From contig VZRZ01003917.1 in assembly GCA_013398175.1 (NCBI GenBank), positions 831,397 to 895,396 on the forward strand: 64,000 nt of DNA. The letters are read 5' to 3'. This DNA is from Climacteris rufus (taxonomy: Eukaryota; Chordata; Aves; Passeriformes; Climacteridae). This document shows positions 41,001 to 49,199 of this stretch, in pieces. A model generated the notes under the pieces. That model did not search any database and had not been told where the DNA came from. It saw nothing but the letters and a program-made list of their open reading frames with translations. The translations under genes and the position numbers were made by a program. Position 1 is the first letter of the stretch. Every line of letters starts with the position of its first letter.

Positions 41001-44000
41001 CCATCTTGCTACATGCAGATTCTGCACTCTGCACAAGGAATTTGTCCCGGGCTTTAGTGCTTCAAGGAAATGAATGCCTATCTCTAATCCAAACTCTCTT
41101 GGTTTCCTAAACCTTGCTTTCTCCATCATTATCCCATTTTTTTTAATTTAGTTGTCTTCTCTCCATAAACTAACTTAGATTCCCCAGTAGTTTCTTCCCC
41201 CCTCAGTACCCCACATCCATACAACCCTACCACAGGTCTGCACCCGTTTTTACTGGATTTTCCCATTTCTGACAGTCCTCCATCTTTGGGTCACATTCCT
41301 CTCCATTACATAAATCCATGCTTTTTGCAGGCAAGACCCTTTCAGGCCTTAAGAGAACTCCTCTTCCCAGCTCCTCTACATGGACAGCCCAGCACAAATG
41401 TACCACACACAGAGCAATAGTTCCTACTGTAAGTGCTGTCAGTACAACTCAGCCCTTTTACATCAAACCAGCCAGGCTATAATGTCACTTGACATATTAA
41501 ATATCACCTCCAGTTCATACACTTTCAACTGATTCTTCATACCTGAGAAGCATATTAACTCATGTAGGCAGGAATATGATGGGAACACATTGGAACACAC
41601 TATTAACTTCACAAATACATGCACACACAAAGGTACATGTTTGACAACAAATTTCTGAAGGGCAGGGGAATGCCAAAATAAGGCCTGTTCAACACCTTTG
41701 CAAGCCAGTCACCAGAAACCACTGCAGAAAAGTTATGTAAAAAATAAGAAAAAGAGGAAAAGATAAAACCCCCAAAACCCAGTCCTGTTAGCTTTTCTGT
41801 GTAAAATACACAATGACTCCTGACAAGAAAAGGCTGTAAGAGGGAAGACTATATGCCTAGGATTCCCAAACCCCAGAAATCTTCCACTGTATGAGCAAAA
41901 TGTAGCACAGAAGCACATAAAGAGCCACAAGAGGGGAGAAAAATACTATCAGCCAAGTACCTGGGTGAAGGAATGAAGTTCCCAGTCTGCCCTCTGCAAC
42001 ATTAAATAAAAGGACGGGGCAAAATCTGAGAATTTTCAGAAATAACAAACCAGAAAAAAGCGTAGGAAGATGATGTGTTTCAGCACATGTTTGTGAACCA
42101 TAAAGCCATAGCTTTAAACTTGTAAAGTACACTACACAAAATACACTACTGGTTCTTCACAGCTGTTGAAACCACTCCCACAGAAAGCAAATAAATATTT
42201 TATGAAAAATAAACAAGGAAAAAGGCCTAAAGCAGCTTTGTGTGCATTGGGAGCCCATACTTGAGGAAAGAAAAGTGTCAGTGTAAACTATGACCTCATG
42301 CTGCTTGTTGTTTCAGGAACATTCTTAGCCTTGCAATTTATGTCTAAAAGTAACATTCTGAGTAACTGCAGGAAATCACCTCTATTAGGAGGCAGAGCTC
42401 ACTGGGATGTATCAAAGCACATCCAAAATCTCCAGTCTACAGAAACTTCTCAATACAGACAGCTAATGCAAACACTAAGTAAATCTGAAAGATATTTCAT
42501 TCAGCATATTTTTTAAGGGGTCATGCCCCATCTCCACCACTCTATGAAAACATGTATCCTGAATGATGCTTTTGTCTTTACTTACAGATGAACAATAAGG
42601 AAACTCCAAATCAGGGGGATTTTCAGGACTATTGCATTCATGGTTACATCTCCAATCACATCCCCTGGTCTTTGTGAGAGTGTAAAGAAAGGAATGTCAT
42701 TATCCAGATAACGTCATTACTTAGGATAATAGCAGACTACTGTTGGAGCAGGGGTCTGTGAGAATTACAAGTCAGGAAATCTCCTTGAAAACAGTAACCC
42801 CATAAATCTGTACCAAAAGGTACTTGAGATCTTATTAATAACAACCTCTGAAACTCATCTCAAACACAGAAGCAGTCAGCATTGTGTGCTTGATGCACAC
42901 ATAGCTAGTACAATGGGAAACCGATCCTTATTTATGGCCATGTATTGTGCTACATTCAGTGCATCTCTGGCTTGCATGCTTTGTAAATGTCTACAACTGG
43001 GCAACAGATCAACAAGGTTTCAGCTACAAGTGACTGTTCTAACATGGTAAATTGAATTTAAATTTCCTTATATTAAAAAAGAACCCAAAATTTTGATGGC
43101 AGGCAACTAGAATCTAGCATTCAGTCATGATCACTCATCAACGCTTCTGTTGAGAGACCCTGGAGCAAACACACGTTGTTGGCTGACCACCTGGTTCTTA
43201 AAATATTTTGATACTAAAGTAGAATCCAGAAAATATAGCCGCAGAGCTGATGCTTTCCCCTTGGGATAGGCATGGTTGCAAATTTAGACAACACCCTACC
43301 GCAGACAAAGGCTGGGCGGGAGAAGGGGTCTCCGGCAGGTCAAGAGTTAGCAGGTTTATCGGGAAAGGTCTGGGAAGGCTGAGAGGAGAGACTGGTGGAA
43401 AGGTGAGTCGCCGAGCCCGGGGGAGAGGAGAGGGAGGGAGGAAGGCAGCGGGGACAGACGACACAAAAGCGCTGCGAGGCGGCGACGCCGGGCGGGAGGC
43501 GCAGGGAAAGGATCTGGAGATCTGGAGAGCAGAGTCGGGATCCGGCGGCCGGGCGGGACAGGAGCAGGAGGAGCTCCCCGGGCCAGGGGCAGCGCGCTGC
43601 CCCGCTGGGCCCCGGCCGCCCCCGGCCTCCNNNNNNNNNNNNNNNNNNNNNNNNNNNNNNNNNNNNNNNNNNNNNNNNNNNNNNNNNNNNNNNNNNNNNN
43701 NNNNNNNNNNNNNNNNNNNNNNNNNNNNNNNNNNNNNNNNNNNNNNNNNNNNNNNNNNNNNNNNNNNNNNNNNNNNNNNNNNNNNNNNNNNNNNNNNNNN
43801 NNNNNNNNNNNNNNNNNNNNNNNNNNNNNNNNNNNNNNNNNNNNNNNNNNNNNNNNNNNNNNNNNNNNNNNNNNNNNNNNNNNCGCGGCCCTCATCGCCC
43901 GCCGGCCGCCTCCTCCTCTCCGAGCCGCCCCCGCGGCCCCGGCCGCTCCCCCCGCCCCGCTAAGCCGCTTACGGGGCGGCAGCCGCGCCTCGCCCGGCCG

Positions 44001-44169
44001 GCGGGGTACCTGGCTCCAAGGTGCACAGCAGGCGCGGCGCGGTCCGCGAGATGCAGCTGCGCTTCTTGAGCACATTGCTGAGGATGGTGCCCACGCCGCC
44101 GCCCGAGCTCTGCCGCTTCAGGCATCGCCCCCCGCGCCGCAGCGAGCCCGTCAGCCTGTCCTGCCGCAT
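16242..44169 (-). CDS. TBC1D30: TBC1D30, TBC1 domain family member 30 (short isoform, whole coding span with introns)
   Basis: This is the span from the short-isoform start codon to the stop; the twelve coding exons are listed separately. Joined at GT-AG sites they give 761 residues with no frameshift or internal stop. Layout: basic, serine/glycine-rich N-terminus (1-54), TBC domain (about 89-313), acidic linker (393-404), basic helix ending in four glutamines (467-501), and a disordered polar region ending in a conserved tail (708-761). The arginine finger fits IxxDxxR (I136, D139, R142) and the glutamine finger fits YxQ (Y176, Q178), so GAP activity is expected to be intact. From the literature, TBC1D30 acts as a Rab8A GAP and its overexpression blocks primary cilium formation. 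Identification rests on near-identity to remembered human TBC1D30 across the TBC exons; the C-terminal region is more diverged. Confidence 0.95.
17024..18293 (-). other. TBC1D30: TBC1D30 intron (exon 11 to 12)
   Basis: AT-rich unique sequence with a T-rich tract before the acceptor. No repeats or cryptic exons recognised. Confidence 0.9.
18294..18500 (-). CDS. TBC1D30: TBC1D30 shared exon 11 (basic helix, QQQQ)
   Basis: An exon of 207 bases: two bases completing Asp433, 68 codons (residues 434-501) and one base of Asp502. It includes SSNIAELSPGAIDSCRSDYH, the Met-Met-Met-Glu-Arg-Met run at 467-472, and a lysine-rich helix ending in four Gln (490-493) then VHHVYIRA. The pattern suggests an amphipathic or coiled-coil helix. 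The acceptor is TTGTACAG and the donor is GCAG before GTAACA. Confidence 0.95.
18501..20101 (-). other. TBC1D30: TBC1D30 intron (exon 10 to 11)
   Basis: Unique AT-rich sequence. Open frames near 18.9-19.5 kb have no coding signature. Confidence 0.9.
20102..20241 (-). CDS. TBC1D30: TBC1D30 shared exon 10 (acidic linker)
   Basis: An exon of 140 bases: one base completing Gly386, 46 codons (residues 387-432) and one base of Asp433. It starts RLGKTRDSDEENDLDDED, an acidic stretch of 12 residues with nine Asp or Glu, followed by NAIGCLGPLSGFLAPELQKY. The acceptor is TTTTGACAG and the donor is AAAG before GTAAAA. Only 165 bases of intron separate it from exon 9. An earlier in-exon GT (CAG before GTGAAA) could act as an alternative donor but would shift the frame. 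Confidence 0.95.
20407..20519 (-). CDS. TBC1D30: TBC1D30 shared exon 9
   Basis: An exon of 113 bases: 37 codons plus two bases, residues 349-385 and most of Gly386. It encodes TVYTMAQFPFPQLAELREK followed by YTYNITPFPAAVKSTSFS. The acceptor is CTCCTAG and the donor is CAGG before GTAAGT. The polypyrimidine tract contains a run of T on the coding strand just upstream. It lies C-terminal to the TBC fold and is well conserved with human. Confidence 0.95.
20520..25867 (-). other. TBC1D30: TBC1D30 intron (exon 8 to 9)
   Basis: A 5.3-kb intron with the tentative old CR1 remnant at 22.1-22.5 kb. A short run of related taactgttaaga-type words is at 24.73-24.77 kb. Otherwise featureless. Confidence 0.9.
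22085..22520 (-). mobile_element. Old CR1-like LINE remnant, antisense (tentative)
   Basis: The + strand contains caggtaacttgttccatacg, then ctagttaccctttaagtgaaa. This resembles the reverse complement of old CR1/L3-type 3' UTRs (the cttgttccacac ... ctttgagtgaaaa pattern). It is strongly decayed and the edges are guesses. It is in the intron between exons 9 and 8. Confidence 0.5.
25868..25973 (-). CDS. TBC1D30: TBC1D30 shared exon 8
   Basis: An exon of 106 bases: one base completing Glu313, then 35 codons (residues 314-348), from QIECCETADEFYSTMGKLTQ to DSLIDSNELMQ. The acceptor is GATGTAG and the donor is CAG before GTGAGT. The human counterpart, as remembered, has NDLLQSHELMQ at the end, so the DSLIDSNELMQ stretch is a diverged patch between conserved flanks. 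Confidence 0.95.
25974..28743 (-). other. TBC1D30: TBC1D30 intron (exon 7 to 8)
   Basis: Unique AT-rich sequence; nothing recognised. Confidence 0.9.
28744..28912 (-). CDS. TBC1D30: TBC1D30 shared exon 7 (C-terminal half of TBC domain)
   Basis: An exon of 169 bases: GA completing Gly257, 55 codons (residues 258-312), and GA opening Glu313. It contains GYEPPLTNVFTMQWFLTLF, then CLPNHTVLKIWDSVFFEG and ALAIWAKLG. The QWFLTLF and IWD segments are characteristic late TBC motifs. The acceptor is AACTTCAG and the donor is GGGAGA before GTAAGT. Confidence 0.96.
28913..30224 (-). other. TBC1D30: TBC1D30 intron (exon 6 to 7)
   Basis: Unique AT-rich sequence; nothing recognised. Confidence 0.9.
30225..30393 (-). 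CDS. TBC1D30: TBC1D30 shared exon 6 (TBC domain helices)
   Basis: An exon of 169 bases: 56 codons plus one base, residues 201-256 and the first base of Gly257. It runs from IMIYLIDKVLPDSYFVNNLR through DLLRMKLPELSQHLDTLQR to ANRESG. The acceptor is ATCTGTGG-complement, i.e. CCCACAG; the donor is GGAG before GTACAT, phase 1. This is the helical part of the TBC fold after the glutamine finger. Confidence 0.96.
30394..33790 (-). other. TBC1D30: TBC1D30 intron (exon 5 to 6)
   Basis: Contains the 11-bp tandem repeat at 33.3 kb and a GC-richer patch at 32.1-32.75 kb with overlapping open frames on both strands and no family resemblance. Confidence 0.9.
33294..33326. repeat. Short tandem repeat, 11-bp unit x3
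   Basis: Three exact head-to-tail copies of gtaagactaat, followed by a partial imperfect copy (cccagactaatg). It lies in the intron between exons 6 and 5. Confidence 0.9.
33791..33976 (-). CDS. TBC1D30: TBC1D30 shared exon 5 (TBC catalytic core, Arg and Gln fingers)
   Basis: An exon of 186 bases, 62 codons, phase 0 at both ends, residues 139-200. It begins DLHRTGCSSYCGQEAEQDR, so R142 is the arginine finger, and it contains NKSVGYCQGFN, with the glutamine finger at Y176-C-Q178. In the TBC family these two residues stabilise GTP hydrolysis on the bound Rab. The acceptor is TTTAAAG and the donor is AAA before GTGAGT. It is almost identical to remembered human sequence; the one difference noted is Ser for Thr just before VGYCQ. 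Confidence 0.97.
33977..34862 (-). other. TBC1D30: TBC1D30 intron (exon 4 to 5)
   Basis: This intron splits the IxxDxxR arginine-finger motif. AT-rich, with T-rich tracts on the gene strand around 34.6-34.75 kb. Confidence 0.9.
34863..34988 (-). CDS. TBC1D30: TBC1D30 shared exon 4 (TBC domain, first half of arginine-finger motif)
   Basis: An exon of 126 bases, 42 codons, phase 0 at both ends, residues 97-138. It starts VWLTLADQYLHSIAIDWDK and ends DSMGIQIVK. The final IVK supplies the first three positions of the IxxDxxR arginine-finger motif; the rest is in the next exon. The acceptor is TTTCTAG and the donor is AAAG before GTAG. Confidence 0.96.
34989..37911 (-). other. TBC1D30: TBC1D30 intron (exon 3 to 4)
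   Basis: Holds the + oriented CR1 fragment (36.3-36.9 kb). The rest is unique sequence. Confidence 0.9.
36325..36931 (+). mobile_element. CR1 LINE fragment, 3' part, + orientation
   Basis: The fragment begins near accctcagcaagtctgctga and continues through tgaagttcaacaaggagaag (the MKFNKEKC region of CR1 ORF2), then the 3' UTR: ggctgagagagctggga, gtttggaccagatgatctcc and cttccaaaccc, ending at aggattctgtg. The C-terminal RT reading frame is broken. It sits in the intron between exons 4 and 3 of TBC1D30, opposite in orientation to the gene. Confidence 0.92.
37912..37977 (-). CDS. TBC1D30: TBC1D30 shared exon 3 (start of TBC domain)
   Basis: An exon of exactly 66 bases, phase 0 at both ends, encoding residues 75-96 (WHDALKAVARLPTGIPKEWR plus RK). 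The GIPKEWRRKVW run across to the next exon is the usual opening of a TBC domain. The acceptor is TTGTAG and the donor is AAAG before GTAGGT. The intron to exon 2 is short (396 bases). Differences from remembered human sequence are conservative or single substitutions (His for Tyr, Pro for Ser). Confidence 0.95.
37978..38373 (-). other. TBC1D30: TBC1D30 intron (exon 2 to 3)
   Basis: A 396-base intron, unique sequence, nothing else seen. Confidence 0.93.
38374..38435 (-). CDS. TBC1D30: TBC1D30 shared exon 2
   Basis: An exon of 62 bases: GG completing the split codon from either upstream exon, then 20 codons, VDTKLKFTLEPSLGQNGFQQ (residues 55-74 of the short form). The acceptor is TTTCTAG and the donor is CAG before GTAATT. 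This is the first exon common to both isoforms. The segment leads into the TBC domain and is nearly identical to human. Confidence 0.95.
38892..38908. repeat. (TA)n microsatellite
   Basis: A run of TA dinucleotides, about eight units, inside the intron after the short-isoform first exon. Confidence 0.8.
39379..39412. repeat. (TA)n/(CA)n compound microsatellite
   Basis: A TA run passing directly into CA repeats (tatatatatacacacacatacacacacaca), in the same intron as the TA run at 38.9 kb. Confidence 0.85.
43631..43883. other. Assembly gap (253 N)
   Basis: A run of 253 N inside the CpG island, starting 126 bases beyond the donor of the short-isoform first exon, on the intron side. The flanks are nearly pure G/C with runs of cccgg and cgccg, so this is the usual drop-out of very GC-rich bird promoter DNA. 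The N count may not equal the true length. Confidence 0.98.
44010..44169 (-). CDS. TBC1D30: TBC1D30 alternative first coding exon (short isoform)
   Basis: Encodes residues 1-53 plus the first base of Gly54. It begins MRQDRLTGSLRRGG, has a Ser-Ser-Gly-Gly-Gly stretch, and ends LCTLEPG. This matches the N-terminus of the shorter human TBC1D30 isoform. The ATG sits in GGCACCATGC, with A at -3, a good Kozak context. The exon ends CCAG before GTAC (donor at 44009), phase 1. Spliced to the exon at 38435 it reads EPG-VDTKLKF, as in the human isoform. It lies in a CpG island, so it is very likely driven by its own promoter. The reading frame stays open upstream to an ATG at 44571, which is discussed as a finding. 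Confidence in the exon and its start is high. Confidence 0.93.
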
Positions 44170-47100
44170 GGTGCCCGGCAGCTCCCCTAGGGCGGCGGGG
44201 CGGGGGGCATGGCGTGCGGGGAGCTGCACTGCAGACAGCGAAGTCCAAGTGCGGGAGAGAGGAGGGAGGACAAGGAGAGGAGAAAGACAAAAAGGGGAGA
44301 GGGAAAAAAAAAAGCTGTTCCCGCCCACAATCCTAGCATCACTGCCTGAATAAACCAGCAGCCTCTCCTCCTCCTCCTCCAGCACCACCTGGGATGCAGC
44401 GGGCGAAGGGGAGCGGCAACACTGGTTAGAAATAAAGGGAGCCCGGCGGTGTTGGTGGCGCTCAGCGGTGCCAGAGGGCTCCAGGACAGCTGCACAACCC
44501 CCCGGGCTGCCCGACACGGGCACTCCGGACACGGCTCGCTTGACGCCTGTGAACAGGCACAGCACTGACATTCCTACCGAGGATGAAGTGAGCTAAATAT
44601 CCACCAAAGCGTCTTCTCACGTGCTACTCGGGCCTACAGCTGGACATAAATAGCTAGTCCTGCTGCCCCTTTCAAAAAGCTGTCCTGGGAAAGAGTCCCA
44701 CAAGCACTGCCAGACCACGGAGCAGGGGGAGAGCAAAGAGTGCAAGAGCATCTCAATGCCGGGGCAGGCTGGGAACCTGCTCAGGGACACAGCCACAGCA
44801 CAACTTTCTGCACAGTCTCTGCTTCTCACTCTCCAGCACAGAGACCTTGAACATACTCGGCCAAAATAACAGCCTTTTCTGTGAATCTAAATTGCAACTG
44901 CACTTACAAGTAATGATATGCCATGCATTAAATAGTTAAAAAAAGCTATTCAACAGCACTTTATTAGATGCATTTTCCAGTGCTATTTGGCCTAAGAGCA
45001 TCTTATAAGGGTTTAATACAGAATCTCAAACGAGCATTTGAAATAATGATAGCTTTTACAACCTAAAGCACTCGGTATTTCTGTGGAAGGAGAGCAGATT
45101 TATCACACCACGTTAGTCGGGCTTAAAGACCAAGCCACCAGAAGTCTCAGTCTACCTGCCAACAACTGTAGCTTTGAAACAATTTGCTCCTTTTATTAAA
45201 AAGATGTGTTTCTCAGTCACATTATGAAGAGAGAAAGCTGGCAGCAGATATGCAGTAAACCCAATGGTATAAAAGATACACAATATAAAACACAGAATTG
45301 AGCCTTTTTTAAAATCAGTTATAACTATCTTTAGAAGTCACTGTTAAGCTTTCAGAGAAGTGTGATTTTGATCATGCCTCTTTAAATATCTGCTTCAGTT
45401 TTGGAGAAAAGTCACTACATTTGAGCTGTTAGCTTGCACTCTGAATAGATAATTAAGTCTGTGTGTCGGTGGTTCTTTTTTTAACAAAGGTGACACTTCC
45501 CTGCTGATGTAGATGATGCAAATCACTTTATTTCAGTGCCAGCTGGAGATGATGATTTAGTGGTTAAAGCATCAAATTTGAAATAAATTAGTCTCCCTAG
45601 GTGTACAGATTGTACCAATGGGACTGTAACAGCAACATTTAAATACAGAAATAGCTGTATTATCTCTGTAATATTATTCTCCTCTTCCCTGTGCACCTTT
45701 TGCAAACAGCACCACATCATTCCTAGATCATTTCAAGACTGACTAACCCAACACCACACGCTGTTGTCCAAAGTCTCAGAAGCCATAATCAAAGTTTCAG
45801 AAACCACTCATTGTCCATACAGTGAGAATCAGTCATCACACTAAACTGTGTTACCTTCAGTTTTTAAACAATTAGAAATCACATCTAAGAAAGATATCAA
45901 TATTTAACTGATGAGGATAACCAGCTCTCAAAATGAGAATCAGGTATACCCATTACTGCTATTTCTCCTACTTGTCATCTTGTCTCTACAAGAAAACGGG
46001 AAACAATCAGGACAATCGTTCTGTGACTGAGCACATGGATACTTTCAAGCATATCAGCATAGCATTAAGGAGCTTTCCCGCATGCCAGCCAATTAATACA
46101 ACATTATTCTGAAGGAAAAAATGCAAAATTGAACTTCAGGAGACAAAATGAAGAAGCCAAGCCATACTAATAGGTTTGATGACTCACTGGATCATTAGTA
46201 CAAATGGATTTTAGAGACAGGGATAAGCCTCCCATTAAGCATACATATATGTATCTTAATGGCTACAGCCTAGCTTCTAGGAAAGTGGATGGCACTGGGT
46301 TTTAATCACTGATCAGGCAAAGCCTCTAATCTCCCTGTGGCAAGACGTGTCAACCATCATGAATCTAGTTTGATCCAACAATGCATAAAAGTCTGGTCAT
46401 GTCCACAAGCCCTCACCTGCACTTACTGACAAGACGGATGACATTCAGAAAGGATTCTGAGGGGAAAAAAAATCAAAGCATTTGGCTAGGCAAGATATTT
46501 CAGCTCCAGTATTTTGTAATAAAGAACCTCAGACTTTGCTTTTTTCCTCCCTCTGTAGTTCATGAATTCCCTCCCACACAACAGAGCCACTTTCTGAAAA
46601 ACTTTACCTCCTCATTCGGTACCTCTTTACAGTCTTACCACCATCTGCTACACATGCCATTTTAAGGCCAGAGAACTTCTTAAGAACTAGTTCATATGTA
46701 TCACTTGTTTCTTTGTTATAATCAACCTTAGGGTGGTAGGTTCTATGATCACTGACCAACTCCATTTACCTTAAACCTCACCATTCCTCAGCCCACTTCT
46801 GTCTGCACTGGGACAATGAAGTAAAACACAGGCAGATAGAAAGGGATAATGAATACAAACAGATGGGGCAGTGACAGGAACAGCAGCAGAAATGGGGCCA
46901 CAGATCAATCTCGCTTTTAAAGAACATACTTGTTTGCATGGAGCTGTCACTGCCCAAACCCAGGATTACCGGAAGGCACAATTCACTGCTTCTCTTCTGA
47001 TGTGTGCTAAGAAGGCTGAATGTAATCAAAAGACTAAAAATGGCAAGGAATCTTCAGCTGGGTCACTGTATTTCATGAACCTCACATCCTCCTCTTTATT

Positions 47101-47859
47101 TCACAGAAAATTGTACAGAACTCCCTTAATTCTGATTTGCATCACAACATCCCAGTAAAACAGTCAAAGTCGGGGAAGAAAGCTTATGTGCCATGCTTCT
47201 CGACAGTTATATTGGCAAAAATACTAAAAGCACCATGTGCTCATGAAAAAATACAGTAAATACATTTTATGATAATATTGTAGTATGTTGCATCCAAGAC
47301 CATTTTGGAAATTACGCTTTAAGTACAGCAGCTGCTGATACAGCAAATATCATAAAGCAAATATATCAATAGGATGAGGAGGGAAAATGTATTGCAACCA
47401 CAAGGGAAAACCTCTTGTATTGACCAAATCATAGGGCCACTGTCAAGTAAGCTCCAGAGCCCTATATACTACTTTTAAGAGCCCAAATAATGTATCCAGA
47501 AAATGTAACCTTATTACCACTAGGTTTCAAATAGCTCTACAGAAGTTAGCAAATGAAGACATTTTAAATCCAACCAACACGTTTTGATGTGCATTGTAGT
47601 TCTCCATGATGCTCAAAAGAAAAAAAGATTTCACTTTGGAATTACAGTGTACAACAGAAAACACATGGAATGAAATATGTCCATATTGAAGACAAGAAAA
47701 GGTAAGGCAGTTTGAGATTCTCCCAGAAGGCAAAACTATTTTAAATACACTTGGGCCGTTAAACCATCTCCACCATTTGACCACAAAATTCCTATCCTAC
47801 CTAGTTCTATGTGTGTTCTATTATTAAACATCCCCTCTGAAAAAACAGCCCTGCTTCCT

Positions 47860-48310
47860 TCTGCTTGATCCTAAAAGCCTGAAAACAAGCACAACCCACC
47901 TGGAGTTTCACACTCCTCCAACACACAAGATGGAGCCACCTCCGACAGCTTGAAAAAAGGTCTCTGGCTTGTTGGGTCTTTGACACTGCAGGGGCAGAGG
48001 TGCCACAGCGATGCTCCAGCGCCTGTCCCTTGAACACAGAGGGCTGTGAGGTGGCACAGCCCAGCACTCCTCTCACCTCCTCCTGCAAGCAGAGCATCCC
48101 CTCCTGCACTGCTGTGTCCACAGCCCCTGGGACTGCCTGGGTCTGCTACCTCAGACACTGCAGGAGTGGATGCTGTGATCCACCAGCCACCTGTAACTAC
48201 TGTGTGGACCACCAAGCACAGAGCCTGGAGCCTGTTTTGTGTATCTGTTTGCATCACTGTTGCAGAAGCACCTGACAAGGGAGCCTATGGGGAAAAGTGG
48301 ACAGATCCGT
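47860..48310. other. GC-richer block, unidentified (possible decayed transposon)
   Basis: GC-rich relative to its AT-rich flanks, with two long overlapping minus-strand frames and matching plus-strand frames. Short phrases in the minus frames (for example DTAVQEG, LQEEVRG) are vaguely like the ORF1 end of CR1 elements, but I cannot support the identity. Confidence 0.3.
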
Positions 48311-48839
48311 GTTAGACAGAAGGAGAAACATGTTTTTGGGCTAACAGATTCAGTTCTGCCACCAAGCTGGTTTCTGCTGGCAGACAAGTAATCCAGGGTT
48401 GTCTTTACTGCAAAAAGGATGGTTCCAGAAGCAATACAAAAATGCTACTGTGTTTGTGAAGGTTAATTCTATGCAATTTCAACAAGTAGGGCTCGGGAAA
48501 ACAGTGCAGTGTGTTCACATACCACAGTCTCATCAACACAGCATTAATATTTTAAACTTTTCCATTGCATTAGTCATCATTTGTATCACTTTGTACATAA
48601 ATGTCACAGAGGTCAGGACCTCACTATGTCCTATATTAGACATCACAGACAAAAACTGCAGAGCCAATCCTTGCCTACAAAGGTATTCAGCACAAATATA
48701 AACTGGACAGGACAGGACAGGAAGTAACATCTATGATTTCCAGGAACAGAGAACAAAATTTATATGATGTAGTCTCAGGAAGTGTGCAGTTAGTCAAATG
48801 TTTCCTCTTCCTTTAGACTTCAGGCACATAACCTTATTA

Positions 48840-48845
48840 CTTATT
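48840..48845. repeat. Target-site duplication, left copy (CTTATT)
   Basis: This copy is identical to the 6 bases directly right of the solo LTR at 49194-49199. The match extends by one T to the right, so the boundary is uncertain by one base. Confidence 0.8.
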
Positions 48846-49193
48846 TATTACCGCGATGCCTGTTATTACGGCTTATCCCGGTAATCAGTCGAAGACGCAG
48901 AAATAATGAGAGCCGGACTTCGGGCTGTGTTCAGAGCAAGGGCGGAAAAGGGGGGAAACCCCTTTCGTTTTATTCTTATATACACTTTTAGAAATCACAG
49001 ATCATTGGAGAAAGTTAACACTTCCGTCTCTAACTATATTGGTTAAAAGAAGTGTCCGTCAAAGGGATCTGTGTCCATGGGAAAGAAATGTAAAAAGATA
49101 ATTTTTACAACAACATAGCTATGTTTACAGAAATCGTCCTTGAGACTGTCTAACAGAGAAAACTAGCTATTTTACAGTGAAAAATGGGCAACA
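48846..49193 (-). mobile_element. Solo LTR of an endogenous retrovirus (ERVK/alpha-beta-like), with TSD
   Basis: A 348-bp element bounded by a perfect 6-bp direct repeat CTTATT at 48840-48845 and 49194-49199. Read on the minus strand it begins TGTTGCCCATT and ends CCGCGGTAATA-like (CATCGCGGTAATA). It carries TATATAAG at 48975-48982 directly followed by AATAAA at 48969-48974, then a CG-containing R/U5-like stretch. A compact TATA/poly(A) arrangement and a 6-bp duplication are typical of avian ERVK or alpharetrovirus-type LTRs. No internal retroviral sequence remains, so it is a recombined solo LTR. It lies in the same orientation as TBC1D30, in the long-isoform intron, about 4.7 kb upstream of the internal first exon. 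The terminal TA instead of CA is slightly atypical. Confidence 0.85.
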
Positions 49194-49199
49194 CTTATT
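49194..49199. repeat. Target-site duplication, right copy (CTTATT)
   Basis: This is the right-hand partner of 48840-48845. The 6-bp length fits ERVK/alpharetroviral integration. Confidence 0.8.

Larger units (their letters stand above)
38436..44009 (-). other. TBC1D30: TBC1D30 intron after the short-isoform first exon
   Basis: It runs from the CpG island, including the N gap, into AT-rich unique DNA with TA and TA/CA microsatellites at 38.9 and 39.4 kb. No further coding exon is seen, but anything inside the gap would be invisible. Confidence 0.88.
43290..44600. promoter_or_regulatory. TBC1D30: CpG island / internal TBC1D30 promoter
   Basis: GC content and CpG density rise sharply near 43.3 kb and fall again after 44.6 kb, in an otherwise AT-rich neighbourhood. 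The island contains the short-isoform first exon and its 5' UTR. A GC box (ggggcggggg) is at 44197-44206. I see no TATA box at a convincing position, consistent with a dispersed-start CpG-island promoter. Part of the island is unsequenced. Transcription starts cannot be placed from sequence alone. Confidence 0.8.

Noticed and set aside
43250..44075. Open frames of 237 and 239 codons crossing the CpG island on both strands
   Set aside because: Both run through 253 N that cannot be translated, and their openness is due to GC-rich composition. They overlap the known first exon out of frame or antisense.
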